Shown: positions 45,196 to 53,502 of the stretch, piece after piece
Layout: the number at the start of each line of letters is the position of its first letter
Position numbering within the stretch: position 1 is the stretch's first letter
Made by a program: the position numbers and the translations under genes
The notes under the pieces: generated by a model
The model's database searches: none
Told to the model about the DNA's origin: nothing
Seen by the model: the letters and a program-made list of their open reading frames with translations, nothing else
Assembly: GCF_038002225.1 (NCBI RefSeq)
Contig: NZ_JBBOCA010000001.1
Span: 4,960,001 to 5,024,000, forward strand
From: Paenibacillus sp. FSL R7-0204
Lineage (GTDB): Bacteria > Bacillota > Bacilli > Paenibacillales > Paenibacillaceae
Length of the DNA stretch: 64,000 nt
Direction: 5' to 3'

Positions 45196-46725
45196 TTATT
45201 TAACTGCGACATCTAATTCTGATACAATTTTTTTATACTCGCGTCCATCCTCCTTACCTTGAATCGGGTTCCACACTTGGGCAAAGAACGGTTCCCGCTT
45301 CGCACGCTCTTTGTAATTCCAGCTCTCCTGTTCGCACTGCGGGCAGAAATGTCCGCCCTCTAGGACCAGCTTGGGACTGGCGCTGAAGGTATGTCCAAAC
45401 GCACATTTGAAATCAAGCTGCCCCGTCCAATCTCCCGTTGTCATGTCCGTAGAGAGACATTCACCACCGCGGAATTCCGCTGCCCCCCTCATATCTTCAA
45501 TATTTAATTGCGAAGCCGGCTGATCCTCATCGTAACCATGGTCAAGCTTGATGGCTTGGTCCCACTGGGAGAAGCCCTTCATTTCAGACAGCTTGGCAGG
45601 AATAGCCTCCCAGTTCTGTTTGTTGCCCCAAAAAGCGTCAATTTCCTCAATGGCATTGTCTTCAATAAAACGCAGAGTTCCGCGCTTCTTCAAAGCCTGC
45701 TTTTTCATCGTCCGCTTAATCATTGCCCCCATGAATTTCTGCCCGCCGGGCAGCTTTGTGATGACCTTCGCAACGGGTACAAGTGCCCCAAGATTATCGA
45801 GGTAGCATTGATAGAAATACTCCATGGAGTCACGGCGGAAGTGCAAATAATTCTCCAGCTTATCGGAGTCCAGATAGTATTGTCCATGAAAGTTCCTCGT
45901 TGCATACCATTTAGGGTCGATCACATGATCGAGATTCGTTATACCAAGCTTGCCATAGAGCACCCGGTACATGTCCAGTGTACTGACCCGGCAGCTTTCA
46001 CCCCCGCCAATGTTGTAAATATGCTGCCAGAAGCCTTGATCCAATTCTCCGTCAATATCCTGAATGCACAGATTCCGCATTAAGCGTCCTGAATCCCGGT
46101 CAGACACGTATTCCAGTACATTGTCCAGACAATTATGGAACATAATCGGATCTTGAATCTTGCTCATCTTCGGACCCATAATCCCCGTCTGCCGGAGACT
46201 CACCCAATAGCTTAGTCCTGATTCAATGACCATACGCTCGGCAGCAATCTTCGATACCGCATAGTAATCATAGACACTTGGCTTAAGCGGGTCTCCCACA
46301 CGCCCCCAATGAATTGGCGGCATACGGTCACCTGTTTGTGCAACTGTACCTATACTTACCAAGCGGGTGATCCCGGCACGGCCGCTTTGCTTAATGGCAT
46401 CGATGATGTTTCTCGTTGAACCATAATTTATCCGCATAGCCCGTTCGGGGAATTCGTCAGCCGCTGGAGATACAAAAGCAGCAATGTGGAGTACAATATC
46501 TGCTTCCTTTACACATTCGTAGACCAGGTCCCTATCGAGTAAATCACCGTAGACAACCTTAACACCTTGTATTCCCTCATATGCTTTCAGGTTCTGACGG
46601 CTGTTAGGATGATCTAAATCGAAGAGTATTAACTCGCATTTTCCCAAATCGTTTATCAGCAGCTTCAGCGTTTCATTCCCCATGTTACCCGCTGCACCTG
46701 TGATCATGACCCGTTTTTTCTCCAT
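45196..46725 (-). CDS. extended SDR epimerase/dehydrogenase with C-terminal zinc-knuckle
   Basis: 509-aa NAD-dependent protein. The Rossmann motif GAAGNMG (10-16), Asp-containing strand LILFDLDHP, and active-site Tyr155/Lys159 (YDYYAVSKIAAERM) mark an extended short-chain dehydrogenase/epimerase. Unusually, residues about 320-509 add a second region ending in a metal-binding-like knuckle: Cys441, His445, Cys461, Cys464 (KCAFGHTFSAS ... GGHFCPQC). The ATG at 46725 has AAGGTG at 7 nt; an ATG 6 nt earlier is too close. Divergent from a TetR gene 171 bp away. Substrate unknown; a nucleotide-sugar or sterol-like epimerase fold cannot be told apart here. Confidence 0.8.
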   Translation of the reverse strand: MEKKRVMITGAAGNMGNETLKLLINDLGKCELILFDLDHPNSRQNLKAYEGIQGVKVVYGDLLDRDLVYECVKEADIVLHIAAFVSPAADEFPERAMRINYGSTRNIIDAIKQSGRAGITRLVSIGTVAQTGDRMPPIHWGRVGDPLKPSVYDYYAVSKIAAERMVIESGLSYWVSLRQTGIMGPKMSKIQDPIMFHNCLDNVLEYVSDRDSGRLMRNLCIQDIDGELDQGFWQHIYNIGGGESCRVSTLDMYRVLYGKLGITNLDHVIDPKWYATRNFHGQYYLDSDKLENYLHFRRDSMEYFYQCYLDNLGALVPVAKVITKLPGGQKFMGAMIKRTMKKQALKKRGTLRFIEDNAIEEIDAFWGNKQNWEAIPAKLSEMKGFSQWDQAIKLDHGYDEDQPASQLNIEDMRGAAEFRGGECLSTDMTTGDWTGQLDFKCAFGHTFSASPKLVLEGGHFCPQCEQESWNYKERAKREPFFAQVWNPIQGKEDGREYKKIVSELDVAVK

Positions 46726-46782
46726 CCTCATTCACCTTCATCATCATTGTATTGACAATTCATTCGTCTACCTTCAGAATAC

Positions 46783-46795
46783 AGACACAGTGTCT
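46783..46795. promoter_or_regulatory. palindromic operator candidate, TetR/epimerase gap
   Basis: AGACACAGTGTCT, a perfect 6-bp inverted repeat around a single A, in the divergent promoter region. Related half-sites GGACAC (46836-46841) and TGTGTCT (46852-46858) form a wider imperfect repeat closer to the TetR gene. Likely TetR binding sites. Confidence 0.5.
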
Positions 46796-46896
46796 ATTTA
46801 ACAACCATCAGTCTATCGTCAATTTGCTGTAATCTGGACACTTGCGTGGATTGTGTCTATTGTCATAAATAAATTTTTCATGGAGGCGATACCGCA

Positions 46897-47457
46897 ATGA
46901 ATCAACGGGAACGATTAACCAAGTTGCTCTTGAAGCAAAGTCTGATTCGCCTGCTACAAGACAAAGAGATAAGTCAGATCAGTGTGAAGGAATTATGCAC
47001 TTCTGCAGGCATCAATCGGTCCACCTTCTATTTGCATTATGCTAATGCATACGAGTTGCTTGATAATGTAGAGCAAGAGATTATTGACAACACTAATGAG
47101 TACCTGATCAAAATAGAAGCCAGTGAAAGTGCAGTCACATATATCTTAGCTTTTCTAGATTACATCAAAGGAAATGAAGAACTCTTCACCGTTATGCTGT
47201 TCAAAACAAATGATGATGTGTTCTTCCCAAAGCGTTTGCTTAATGAAATACTTATGAGCATTGACAATCACCTTCAGCTTAAGATTCCTGAAGATATGAA
47301 GCCTTTTACTTACGCATATTTAGTGAATGGAAGCTTAGCCATCATTAAGGAATGGATACGGACAAAATTCACAGTATCAAGCCATGAGCTGGCTCAGCTC
47401 ATTTGCGCTTTGGATGATCATGCTTTAATGGCCTTTAAGGCTTCTGATAAGAAGTGA
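46897..47457 (+). CDS. TetR/AcrR family transcriptional regulator
   Basis: 186-aa regulator with an N-terminal TetR domain (about 8-60; ISVKELCTSAGINRSTFYLHYANAYELLD is split by its turn at AGINRSTFY) and an all-helical C-domain of the kind found in small Firmicute TetR proteins. ATG at 46897 with GGAGG 10 nt upstream. Divergent from the epimerase gene, with GACAC/GTGTC repeats between, so it probably represses that gene and itself. Confidence 0.85.
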   Translation: MNQRERLTKLLLKQSLIRLLQDKEISQISVKELCTSAGINRSTFYLHYANAYELLDNVEQEIIDNTNEYLIKIEASESAVTYILAFLDYIKGNEELFTVMLFKTNDDVFFPKRLLNEILMSIDNHLQLKIPEDMKPFTYAYLVNGSLAIIKEWIRTKFTVSSHELAQLICALDDHALMAFKASDKK

Positions 47458-47496
47458 TAATTGGGAAGCTTCCAACGCAGCTCTTGCAGCCGCACC

Positions 47497-49332
47497 TTAG
47501 CCGTTATATTTAACGCGGCATCCTTCTGTATACGCCGTGCTTCCATCCTTGGCCGCTGAAAACAGGCTGTCAGGATTCAGTTCCCCTTTCAAGTCCAGAT
47601 AAACTGTATACACCTCTTCCTCGATACGATATAACGGGATGAATTTTACCGGATGGCCAAGTAGGTCAACCACCTCAAATTCCAGCAGCTCACTTGGAAG
47701 TCTGGTGAATTTACTATTCATAGTAACCGCTGAAAGGTCCTGCAAATGCGCAGCTTGACCCATCTGAGCGAGCAAGATGCTGCCATACATCACTGCCGCA
47801 CGATTCTCAGAGCCTTTTAGCGGAACTAAATGCAGGGAGGCATTGATGTCAATTTCAATCGTATCCTGATCATAGAATACACGCTCAATAATGAAGTAGT
47901 TATTCTCCTTCTTAGGGGAGCAGGGAACCGTGTTGATTTTAACAGCTTTGACTGCATGCTCCTTGAATATCATCCGAAATTCAACAGGTTCGGCAACTTG
48001 AATGGTAATTGTCGAGGTTGACCCATCAGGGAAAGCAGTTTGCTGAGTAATTGCAGCATTCTTTTCCTTCCAGATTACACTTGAAGAGATAAAAGCATTC
48101 AGCAGCAAGGCATCCCCGTTTTTAAACCAAATATTTCTTTGGAGCTCACTCATAGCTTCAATTCCAGATGCCGTACAGCACCAGAAGGAATCGTACGGCG
48201 TGCTGAAATTTTTGACGGCGGAGCTCCCCATAGGCTGATGATACTGGGATAACCCGGTTTGGCTGCTCGAACTGTTTAGGATCGCGTTATATTTCAGCGA
48301 TTCCAGATGATCCAGATATTCTATGGAAGCAGACCACTTCAACAACTGTTCCAGGATCCTTTCGGTATTGTGTGCACAGCAGCTCTCGCTTTCGCCGCCG
48401 GTCAATGCATCTTCCAACTTGTTATATTCCCCCCAATGTTCTGACTTCTCCGATACTTTATCTTTGATAAAAGCCGTTGCTTTCGAGCTGTTATTGCCAT
48501 TCGCAAATGTTCTTCCCTTCAAAAAATCATAGAAATTCAAAGACGCCGACTTGTACTTCTCCTCCCCCATAAGGTTATAACGGTGCATCGCAGCAAGAAC
48601 CATGGGTAAGTGAGTGTTGGCATGCAGGTTATCAAGTACATCCTCACCGGCTGCCAGGGGCTCCAGGAAATAATCCCGGTCGAACAGCTTGGCCAGCTCA
48701 AGGAGCTGGGGATCTCCTGTGATCTCATGCAGGGTGTACAAGGCGTCGCCAATCCCCCCGAATTCGTTCACCGGATTCAGCTTCGTACAACGGAGTATCC
48801 CGTCAATTTTCCACAAGGATAACTTCTCGAATCGTCTGCGTATATAATGCGCCAGGTTCAGGGCCAGGGTCATGGCTTTGGAGCTGCCGAGACAGATGTG
48901 ACAGTCCACCAGTCCCTGTATGATTTTGTGCAGAGTATAATAGGGCGCCCATACATTCCTGTTCTCTTCGAACTCCAGAATATCGAGTGTATCTTCTTCG
49001 AAGGCACTCAAATACCCGTTTGGCTTCGCACATAACTCCATAATATCAATAATCTCAAGTGCTTTTGCCTTCAAAACCTCATCCCGGTCCCCAAATCCGA
49101 ATTTGGCACAAGCCGACAGAAAATGCCCGGCTAAATGTCCCCGGAGGCCAACCTCCACGGCTTCCCATCCGCCCAGGGGCTCTGCAGAAGACACCATTCC
49201 CGCATTGATTCTAAATGTGTGCATAAGCCGGTTCGTATCAAACTCAGTAATATACTTTTTAACGAGCGCTCTGCGGCACGCAAAATCCCCGTCAGTCAGC
49301 CCTACTTCATCCAGACCAAAGTTAGCATACAA
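47497..49332 (-). CDS. glycoside hydrolase family 127, beta-L-arabinofuranosidase-type
   Basis: 611-aa (alpha/alpha)6-barrel enzyme of the GH127/DUF1680 group, which uses a zinc-bound cysteine as nucleophile. The ligand set is visible by comparison with HypBA1: Glu316 and Cys318 in GGESESCCAHNTERIL, and Cys385-Cys386 in DSFWCCTASGIEAM, Cys385 being the probable nucleophile. No signal peptide, so cytoplasmic. The start is a TTG at 49332 backed by GAGGTG at 7 nt. Convergent with the TetR gene and divergent from an AraC gene (153-bp gap). Likely removes beta-L-arabinofuranose from plant glycans. Confidence 0.88.
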   Translation of the reverse strand: MYANFGLDEVGLTDGDFACRRALVKKYITEFDTNRLMHTFRINAGMVSSAEPLGGWEAVEVGLRGHLAGHFLSACAKFGFGDRDEVLKAKALEIIDIMELCAKPNGYLSAFEEDTLDILEFEENRNVWAPYYTLHKIIQGLVDCHICLGSSKAMTLALNLAHYIRRRFEKLSLWKIDGILRCTKLNPVNEFGGIGDALYTLHEITGDPQLLELAKLFDRDYFLEPLAAGEDVLDNLHANTHLPMVLAAMHRYNLMGEEKYKSASLNFYDFLKGRTFANGNNSSKATAFIKDKVSEKSEHWGEYNKLEDALTGGESESCCAHNTERILEQLLKWSASIEYLDHLESLKYNAILNSSSSQTGLSQYHQPMGSSAVKNFSTPYDSFWCCTASGIEAMSELQRNIWFKNGDALLLNAFISSSVIWKEKNAAITQQTAFPDGSTSTITIQVAEPVEFRMIFKEHAVKAVKINTVPCSPKKENNYFIIERVFYDQDTIEIDINASLHLVPLKGSENRAAVMYGSILLAQMGQAAHLQDLSAVTMNSKFTRLPSELLEFEVVDLLGHPVKFIPLYRIEEEVYTVYLDLKGELNPDSLFSAAKDGSTAYTEGCRVKYNG

Positions 49333-49485
49333 GCTCGGACACCTCAGTTTCTATAAAATAATAGTGCAGCGGAGAACTCTGCATCTATATTTTATAATGC
49401 CGGACATCTATAATTGAATTCATCACCTTTGGTTAACCTATACTATTTTCAGATTTTGTATCTGTTTATGTAAGGAGGATAAGGC

Positions 49486-50334
49486 ATGCACAACAACGTG
49501 ATATTACACTTCGATAAAGTATTGAACGTACAAGATTTGGGTTCCCATAGGACTGAAAGCTTATATACGCATCCTGACAGGAGGCTGGAGTGGGAAGTTT
49601 TCCTCTATTTGGCCGATGGGCAAATGGAGGTCTGGGAGGAAGAAACGGAGTATCTCATCCGCAAGGGAGAATTTCTGTTCCTGAAAAGCGGTCTGCATCA
49701 CTGGGGAGAACCCCGCACACCTGCGGGCACTTCATGGTACTGGATTCATTTCTTCTGTAATTCCGAGGGAGAAGCGGAGCAGAACAGTAATCCATTAAAA
49801 GGAAAACCATTATTAGAAGAATTCCGTAAGTGCATTACACTTCCCAAGCACGGAAGGATCTCACACCCCGAGAAGCTCGAGAAGCAGCTGAAAGCCGCCG
49901 TTCAACTGTACAATACAACAGATCCGCTCCGCACCATCACGCTAAGCCTGCAAACGATGGAGCTGTTCATCACTCTCTTCAGGCAGTCTCTTCACCAGTC
50001 CCCGCTGAGCAAGTCGGACCGGACGGTAAGCAGAATTATCGAATTTCTTGAACAAAAGGACAGCTACACCCTCAATTCACAGGAGCTTTCCGCTTCTCTG
50101 GAGATGAATTACAGTTACTTGTGTGAAGTCTTCAAACATAAAACAGGGAGCACCATCCAAATGTACAATGCCCAATTCTTCATGGACAAAGCAGCAGGAA
50201 TGATGCGCAACACAAATCTGAATGTCTCCGAGATCAGCGAGCGGCTCGGCTTCAACTCCCCCTTTTACTTTAGCCGGGTATTCCGCAAAGTGAAGGGCTG
50301 CTCCCCCTCAGAGTATATGAGCAGGATTTATTGA
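49486..50334 (+). CDS. AraC family transcriptional regulator, divergent from GH127
   Basis: 282-aa regulator: N-terminal cupin (EWEVFLYLADGQMEVWEEE, then RKGEFLFLKSGLHHWGEP near residues 63-82) and two C-terminal helix-turn-helix motifs (LNSQELSASLEMNYSYLCEV and VSEISERLGFNSPFYFSRVF, about 190-282). ATG at 49486 with a perfect AAGGAGG. Its position head to head with GH127 makes it the probable regulator of that gene. Confidence 0.9.
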   Translation: MHNNVILHFDKVLNVQDLGSHRTESLYTHPDRRLEWEVFLYLADGQMEVWEEETEYLIRKGEFLFLKSGLHHWGEPRTPAGTSWYWIHFFCNSEGEAEQNSNPLKGKPLLEEFRKCITLPKHGRISHPEKLEKQLKAAVQLYNTTDPLRTITLSLQTMELFITLFRQSLHQSPLSKSDRTVSRIIEFLEQKDSYTLNSQELSASLEMNYSYLCEVFKHKTGSTIQMYNAQFFMDKAAGMMRNTNLNVSEISERLGFNSPFYFSRVFRKVKGCSPSEYMSRIY

Positions 50335-50417
50335 GAAATTGTATGGAGAGCTTGTTGTGTCTATTACACGCGGCTTTTCGAACGAACCCTGGAAATTGAA
50401 CTCCGCGTCCTCCTTAG

Positions 50418-50447
50418 AGATACAGCCGGGAAGCCCCGGCTGTATCT
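50418..50447. terminator. terminator hairpin between AraC gene and mrpG
   Basis: Perfect 13-bp stem AGATACAGCCGGG / CCCGGCTGTATCT with a 4-nt loop in the gap between convergent genes. The T-content after it is modest on both strands. Confidence 0.7.
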
Positions 50448-50567
50448 CTGTCTTATTCACCTGTATCAGCGAATTGCTTGATGCGCTCGCCCACTTGATC
50501 ACGAACCCGCTGGAAGACTGCCCACCTGGTTCCCCCGCCTCCTAATAAGGAATTCAGCGATCAACTA

Positions 50568-50927
50568 TTATTTTACAGACGTTTCCTTGCTTTCTTCCCC
50601 CAGCACCTTCAGGTCATCCTGAACGCTTCCCTTCCATAAGGGCACTCCGGAACGGTAGGCAGCCCGGCCATTTAAGTGACCTGCTACCGGTGAAGTGATG
50701 AATACAAATACAATCGCCAGCAGAAGCTTGACATTAACCGTTCCGTCTTTGAACCAAAAGTACAGGAAACCTCCTGTCAGCAAACACAATACCCCGAAGG
50801 TTGCACTTTTGGTAGCCGCATGTGAACGCAGATAGACATCGGGCAGCCGGACTAAGCCGAAGGCACTTAAGCCGCAGAAGACTGCACCCATTACCACAAG
50901 AATAGAGCTAATCAGTTCACCTGTCAT
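50568..50927 (-). CDS. mrpG: Mrp Na+/H+ antiporter subunit G
   Basis: 119-aa membrane subunit with three predicted helices, the usual MrpG/MnhG pattern (VFCGLSAFGLVRLPDVYLRSHAATK is the conserved first loop, read in two halves). The ATG at 50927 has GGAGGG at 7 nt and overlaps the mrpF end by 11 bp; the ATG at 50942 overlaps that ribosome site. Last gene of the mrp operon. Confidence 0.9.
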   Translation of the reverse strand: MTGELISSILVVMGAVFCGLSAFGLVRLPDVYLRSHAATKSATFGVLCLLTGGFLYFWFKDGTVNVKLLLAIVFVFITSPVAGHLNGRAAYRSGVPLWKGSVQDDLKVLGEESKETSVK

Positions 50928-51210
50928 TGGGGTTCCCTCCATCCTCTATAACGGCTCCCCGTTCAATATATCTGGCCAGTGCCGTAGTACCAATAAACGT
51001 CAGAATTCCGATAACCAGAATGACTTCTATAAAATCCTGGGTATCCAGCAGCATACTGAAGACGGTTATCATAGCGAGTACATGAATGCCGATCGTATCG
51101 AGTGCGGCAACCCTGTCGGAGCGGGTTGGCCCTTTCAGGAGACGGAACAGGCAGGCCAGCATCGCCAGAGCCAGAATGATCATGGCCACGGTTAGCATAA
51201 CTGGGATCAT
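50917..51210 (-). CDS. mrpF: Mrp Na+/H+ antiporter subunit F
   Basis: 97-aa subunit with three transmembrane helices and the conserved RLLKGPTRSDRVAALDTIG loop typical of MrpF/MnhF. ATG at 51210, sharing one base with the mrpE stop, with GGAGGTGA upstream. Confidence 0.92.
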   Translation of the reverse strand: MIPVMLTVAMIILALAMLACLFRLLKGPTRSDRVAALDTIGIHVLAMITVFSMLLDTQDFIEVILVIGILTFIGTTALARYIERGAVIEDGGNPNDR

Positions 51211-51692
51211 TAACGGGTCACCTCCCTGATCGCTCGTTCGAAGGTGCCTCTAATCTGCGTGACCAGCAGCTGTGCATCTTTAATATCAATAGCATGAATG
51301 TACAGCGTCTTGCCATCCTTCGACACATCAAGAGTCAGGGTTCCCGGTGTCAGACAAATCAGGCACGAGAGCAGTGTGACCTCCCAGGGCGTGGCCAAGG
51401 CAGTCTCATAAGCAAAGATACCGGGACGTATAGCCAGTTTTGGACGGATGATATGGCCAATGACCACGAAATTCGAGACCGTAAGTTCACGGGCAAAGAT
51501 CAGCAGAAGCTTCAGTACAGCCCATATACGTATGAGATAGAAGGTCCGGGGCTGGGACCTGGATTTCCTAAATAACAGTAAAAGTCCGATGCCCAGCAGA
51601 TAACCTACTAAGAAGCTTGAGCCAGAGCCATTGTTATTGATCGCCATCCACAGAAAGGCAATCAACAGATTAAACAGGAATTGTAAGGCCAT
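51210..51692 (-). CDS. mrpE: Mrp Na+/H+ antiporter subunit E
   Basis: 160-aa subunit of MrpE/MnhE type: N-terminal membrane helices, then a cytoplasmic part with LSCLICLTPGTLTLDVSKDG, the family block. The ATG at 51692 has AAGGAG at 8 nt and was preferred to a GTG 6 nt upstream that is only 2 nt from the site. The ribosome site lies inside the end of mrpD. Confidence 0.9.
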   Translation of the reverse strand: MALQFLFNLLIAFLWMAINNNGSGSSFLVGYLLGIGLLLLFRKSRSQPRTFYLIRIWAVLKLLLIFARELTVSNFVVIGHIIRPKLAIRPGIFAYETALATPWEVTLLSCLICLTPGTLTLDVSKDGKTLYIHAIDIKDAQLLVTQIRGTFERAIREVTR

Positions 51693-51697
51693 ATTCA

Positions 51698-53173
51698 CTA
51701 CTCCTTCATTATGGCTTCAATATATAGCGCAGGTGAAGCCAGAACCTCGCCAGCCTGCGATACATAAGTATACACATACTCCGCTCCGATCCCCATTGCA
51801 ATCACAAGCAGCAGCAGGCCGGCAGCCACAGCCGAAGCAACCTTCAAGCTCACCTTAGGCTGCTCTTCCTTGGGTTCATTTCCCCAGAAGGCCAGCCTGA
51901 ACACCTTCATCAGGGAGAACAGCACCAGAAAGCTTGATCCCAGACCAATGAGGGACAGCGTCAGCATCCCCTCGGACAACGCTCCACGGAGGATCATAAT
52001 TTTGCCGGCAAAACCGCTAAGCGGCGGAATCCCCACCAGGGCGAGCGCCAGAATAAAAAACATCCAGCCGAGGAGCGGATACTTTCTGATCATCCCGCCC
52101 ATACTGCCTAGCCGGTCAGTTCCGGCTGCGGATATAATCATCCCGCCCAGAATAAACATAAGTCCCTTGGCCAGCATATCGTGCAGCAGATAGAAGACTG
52201 CCCCATTCATTGAATCTGCAGTCCCTGCAGCAAGCCCAAAGGCTACAAATCCAACGCTGATAATGACGTTATAATTCAGAATCCGCGGGATATCCCTATA
52301 AGCCACTGCCCCCAGGCTGCCCAGGATCATGGTAGCAGCAGCCATCCAGGCGATCCAGTCATGAGTGAAGCCGGGATCGTTCACGAACAACAACGTGAAG
52401 GTGCGGATGATTGCATAGAGTCCTACTTTGGTCAGCAGGGCACCGAACAACGCTCTGACAGCCGCCGGAGGTGCACTGTAGGACCCTGGAAGCCAGAAGA
52501 ACAGGAATAGTCCTGCCTTCAGGGAGAATACAATCAAGAACAAAACAGCAATCACATTAAGCACGCCGCCTTGTCCCGCTTCAGCGATACGCTGGGACAG
52601 GTGCGCCATGTTGAGCGTTCCTACCGCTGCATAGAGATAAGCTACCGCAGCTACGAACAGTGTCGAGGATACGATATTAATAAGCAGGTATTTCGACGTT
52701 TCTCTTAGCTGAAGCTTGGTCCCACCGAGTGAGATGAGCGCATAAGAAGAAATCAGCATGACCTCAAAAAAGACAAACAGGTTGAAAATATCCCCCGTAA
52801 GAAACGAGCCGTATACCCCGACCAGCAAAAACTGAAAGAACGTATAGTAATAGAACCGCTCCCGCTGCTCTCCAATACTGCTGAAGGAGTAGCACAGAAT
52901 CGCAAAACTGACGATCGAAGCCATCGTTACCAGCAATACAGCAAACATATCACCTACAAATACAATGCCATACGGAGGAGCCCAGCCCCCCATCTGCAGG
53001 GTCAGTATGCCCTCGGAGTGGACACGTGTAACCAGCAGCACCGCAATCAGAATGTTAAGCAGGCCGCTGAGCGCACTAATCACGCGCTGAAGCCGGATCT
53101 TCTCTTTGAGAAAAATCAGGATGACAGCCGTAGCCAGCGGAATGAGAATCGGGAGCACCAATAGATTACTCAT
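51698..53173 (-). CDS. mrpD: Mrp Na+/H+ antiporter subunit D
   Basis: 491-aa polytopic subunit homologous to the ND2/ND4/ND5 proton-channel subunits of complex I. Conserved lysine and glutamate blocks are in FNLFVFFEVMLISSYALI and LLHDMLAKGLMFILGG. ATG at 53173 with AAGGAGG upstream; it overlaps the mrpC stop by 4 bp. With the fused MrpA it forms the ion-translocating core. Confidence 0.93.
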   Translation of the reverse strand: MSNLLVLPILIPLATAVILIFLKEKIRLQRVISALSGLLNILIAVLLVTRVHSEGILTLQMGGWAPPYGIVFVGDMFAVLLVTMASIVSFAILCYSFSSIGEQRERFYYYTFFQFLLVGVYGSFLTGDIFNLFVFFEVMLISSYALISLGGTKLQLRETSKYLLINIVSSTLFVAAVAYLYAAVGTLNMAHLSQRIAEAGQGGVLNVIAVLFLIVFSLKAGLFLFFWLPGSYSAPPAAVRALFGALLTKVGLYAIIRTFTLLFVNDPGFTHDWIAWMAAATMILGSLGAVAYRDIPRILNYNVIISVGFVAFGLAAGTADSMNGAVFYLLHDMLAKGLMFILGGMIISAAGTDRLGSMGGMIRKYPLLGWMFFILALALVGIPPLSGFAGKIMILRGALSEGMLTLSLIGLGSSFLVLFSLMKVFRLAFWGNEPKEEQPKVSLKVASAVAAGLLLLVIAMGIGAEYVYTYVSQAGEVLASPALYIEAIMKE

Positions 53174-53502
53174 TCGTTGTCCTCCTTAATGCTGTCCATT
53201 TCATCAGTACCCCGCGTCTGATAAGACCGGTATGCGAGTACGAAAAAGAAGGCTGTGACCCCAAAGCTGATGACAATGGAGGTTAGAATCAGCGCCTGCG
53301 GCAGCGGATCAACATAGGTATCCGCCTTGCCTAGTACAGGGGCTGCCCCCCTTTTGAGCCCGGCCATCGTGAGCAGCAGCAGATGGACTCCATGCGTCAG
53401 CAAGGAGGTTCCCAGCACAATGCGCAGCAGGCTTTTGGAGAGAATCAGGTAAACACCGATCATGAAAAGAATTCCGACCGCTACCGCCATTACGAGTTCC
53501 AT
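53170..53502 (-). CDS. mrpC: Mrp Na+/H+ antiporter subunit C
   Basis: 110-aa subunit with three helices, homologous to NuoK ([16 protein letters not shown] and [19 protein letters not shown]). ATG at 53502 with GGAGGGG upstream, overlapping the end of the MrpAB frame by 13 bp. Confidence 0.92.
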   Translation of the reverse strand: MELVMAVAVGILFMIGVYLILSKSLLRIVLGTSLLTHGVHLLLLTMAGLKRGAAPVLGKADTYVDPLPQALILTSIVISFGVTAFFFVLAYRSYQTRGTDEMDSIKEDNE

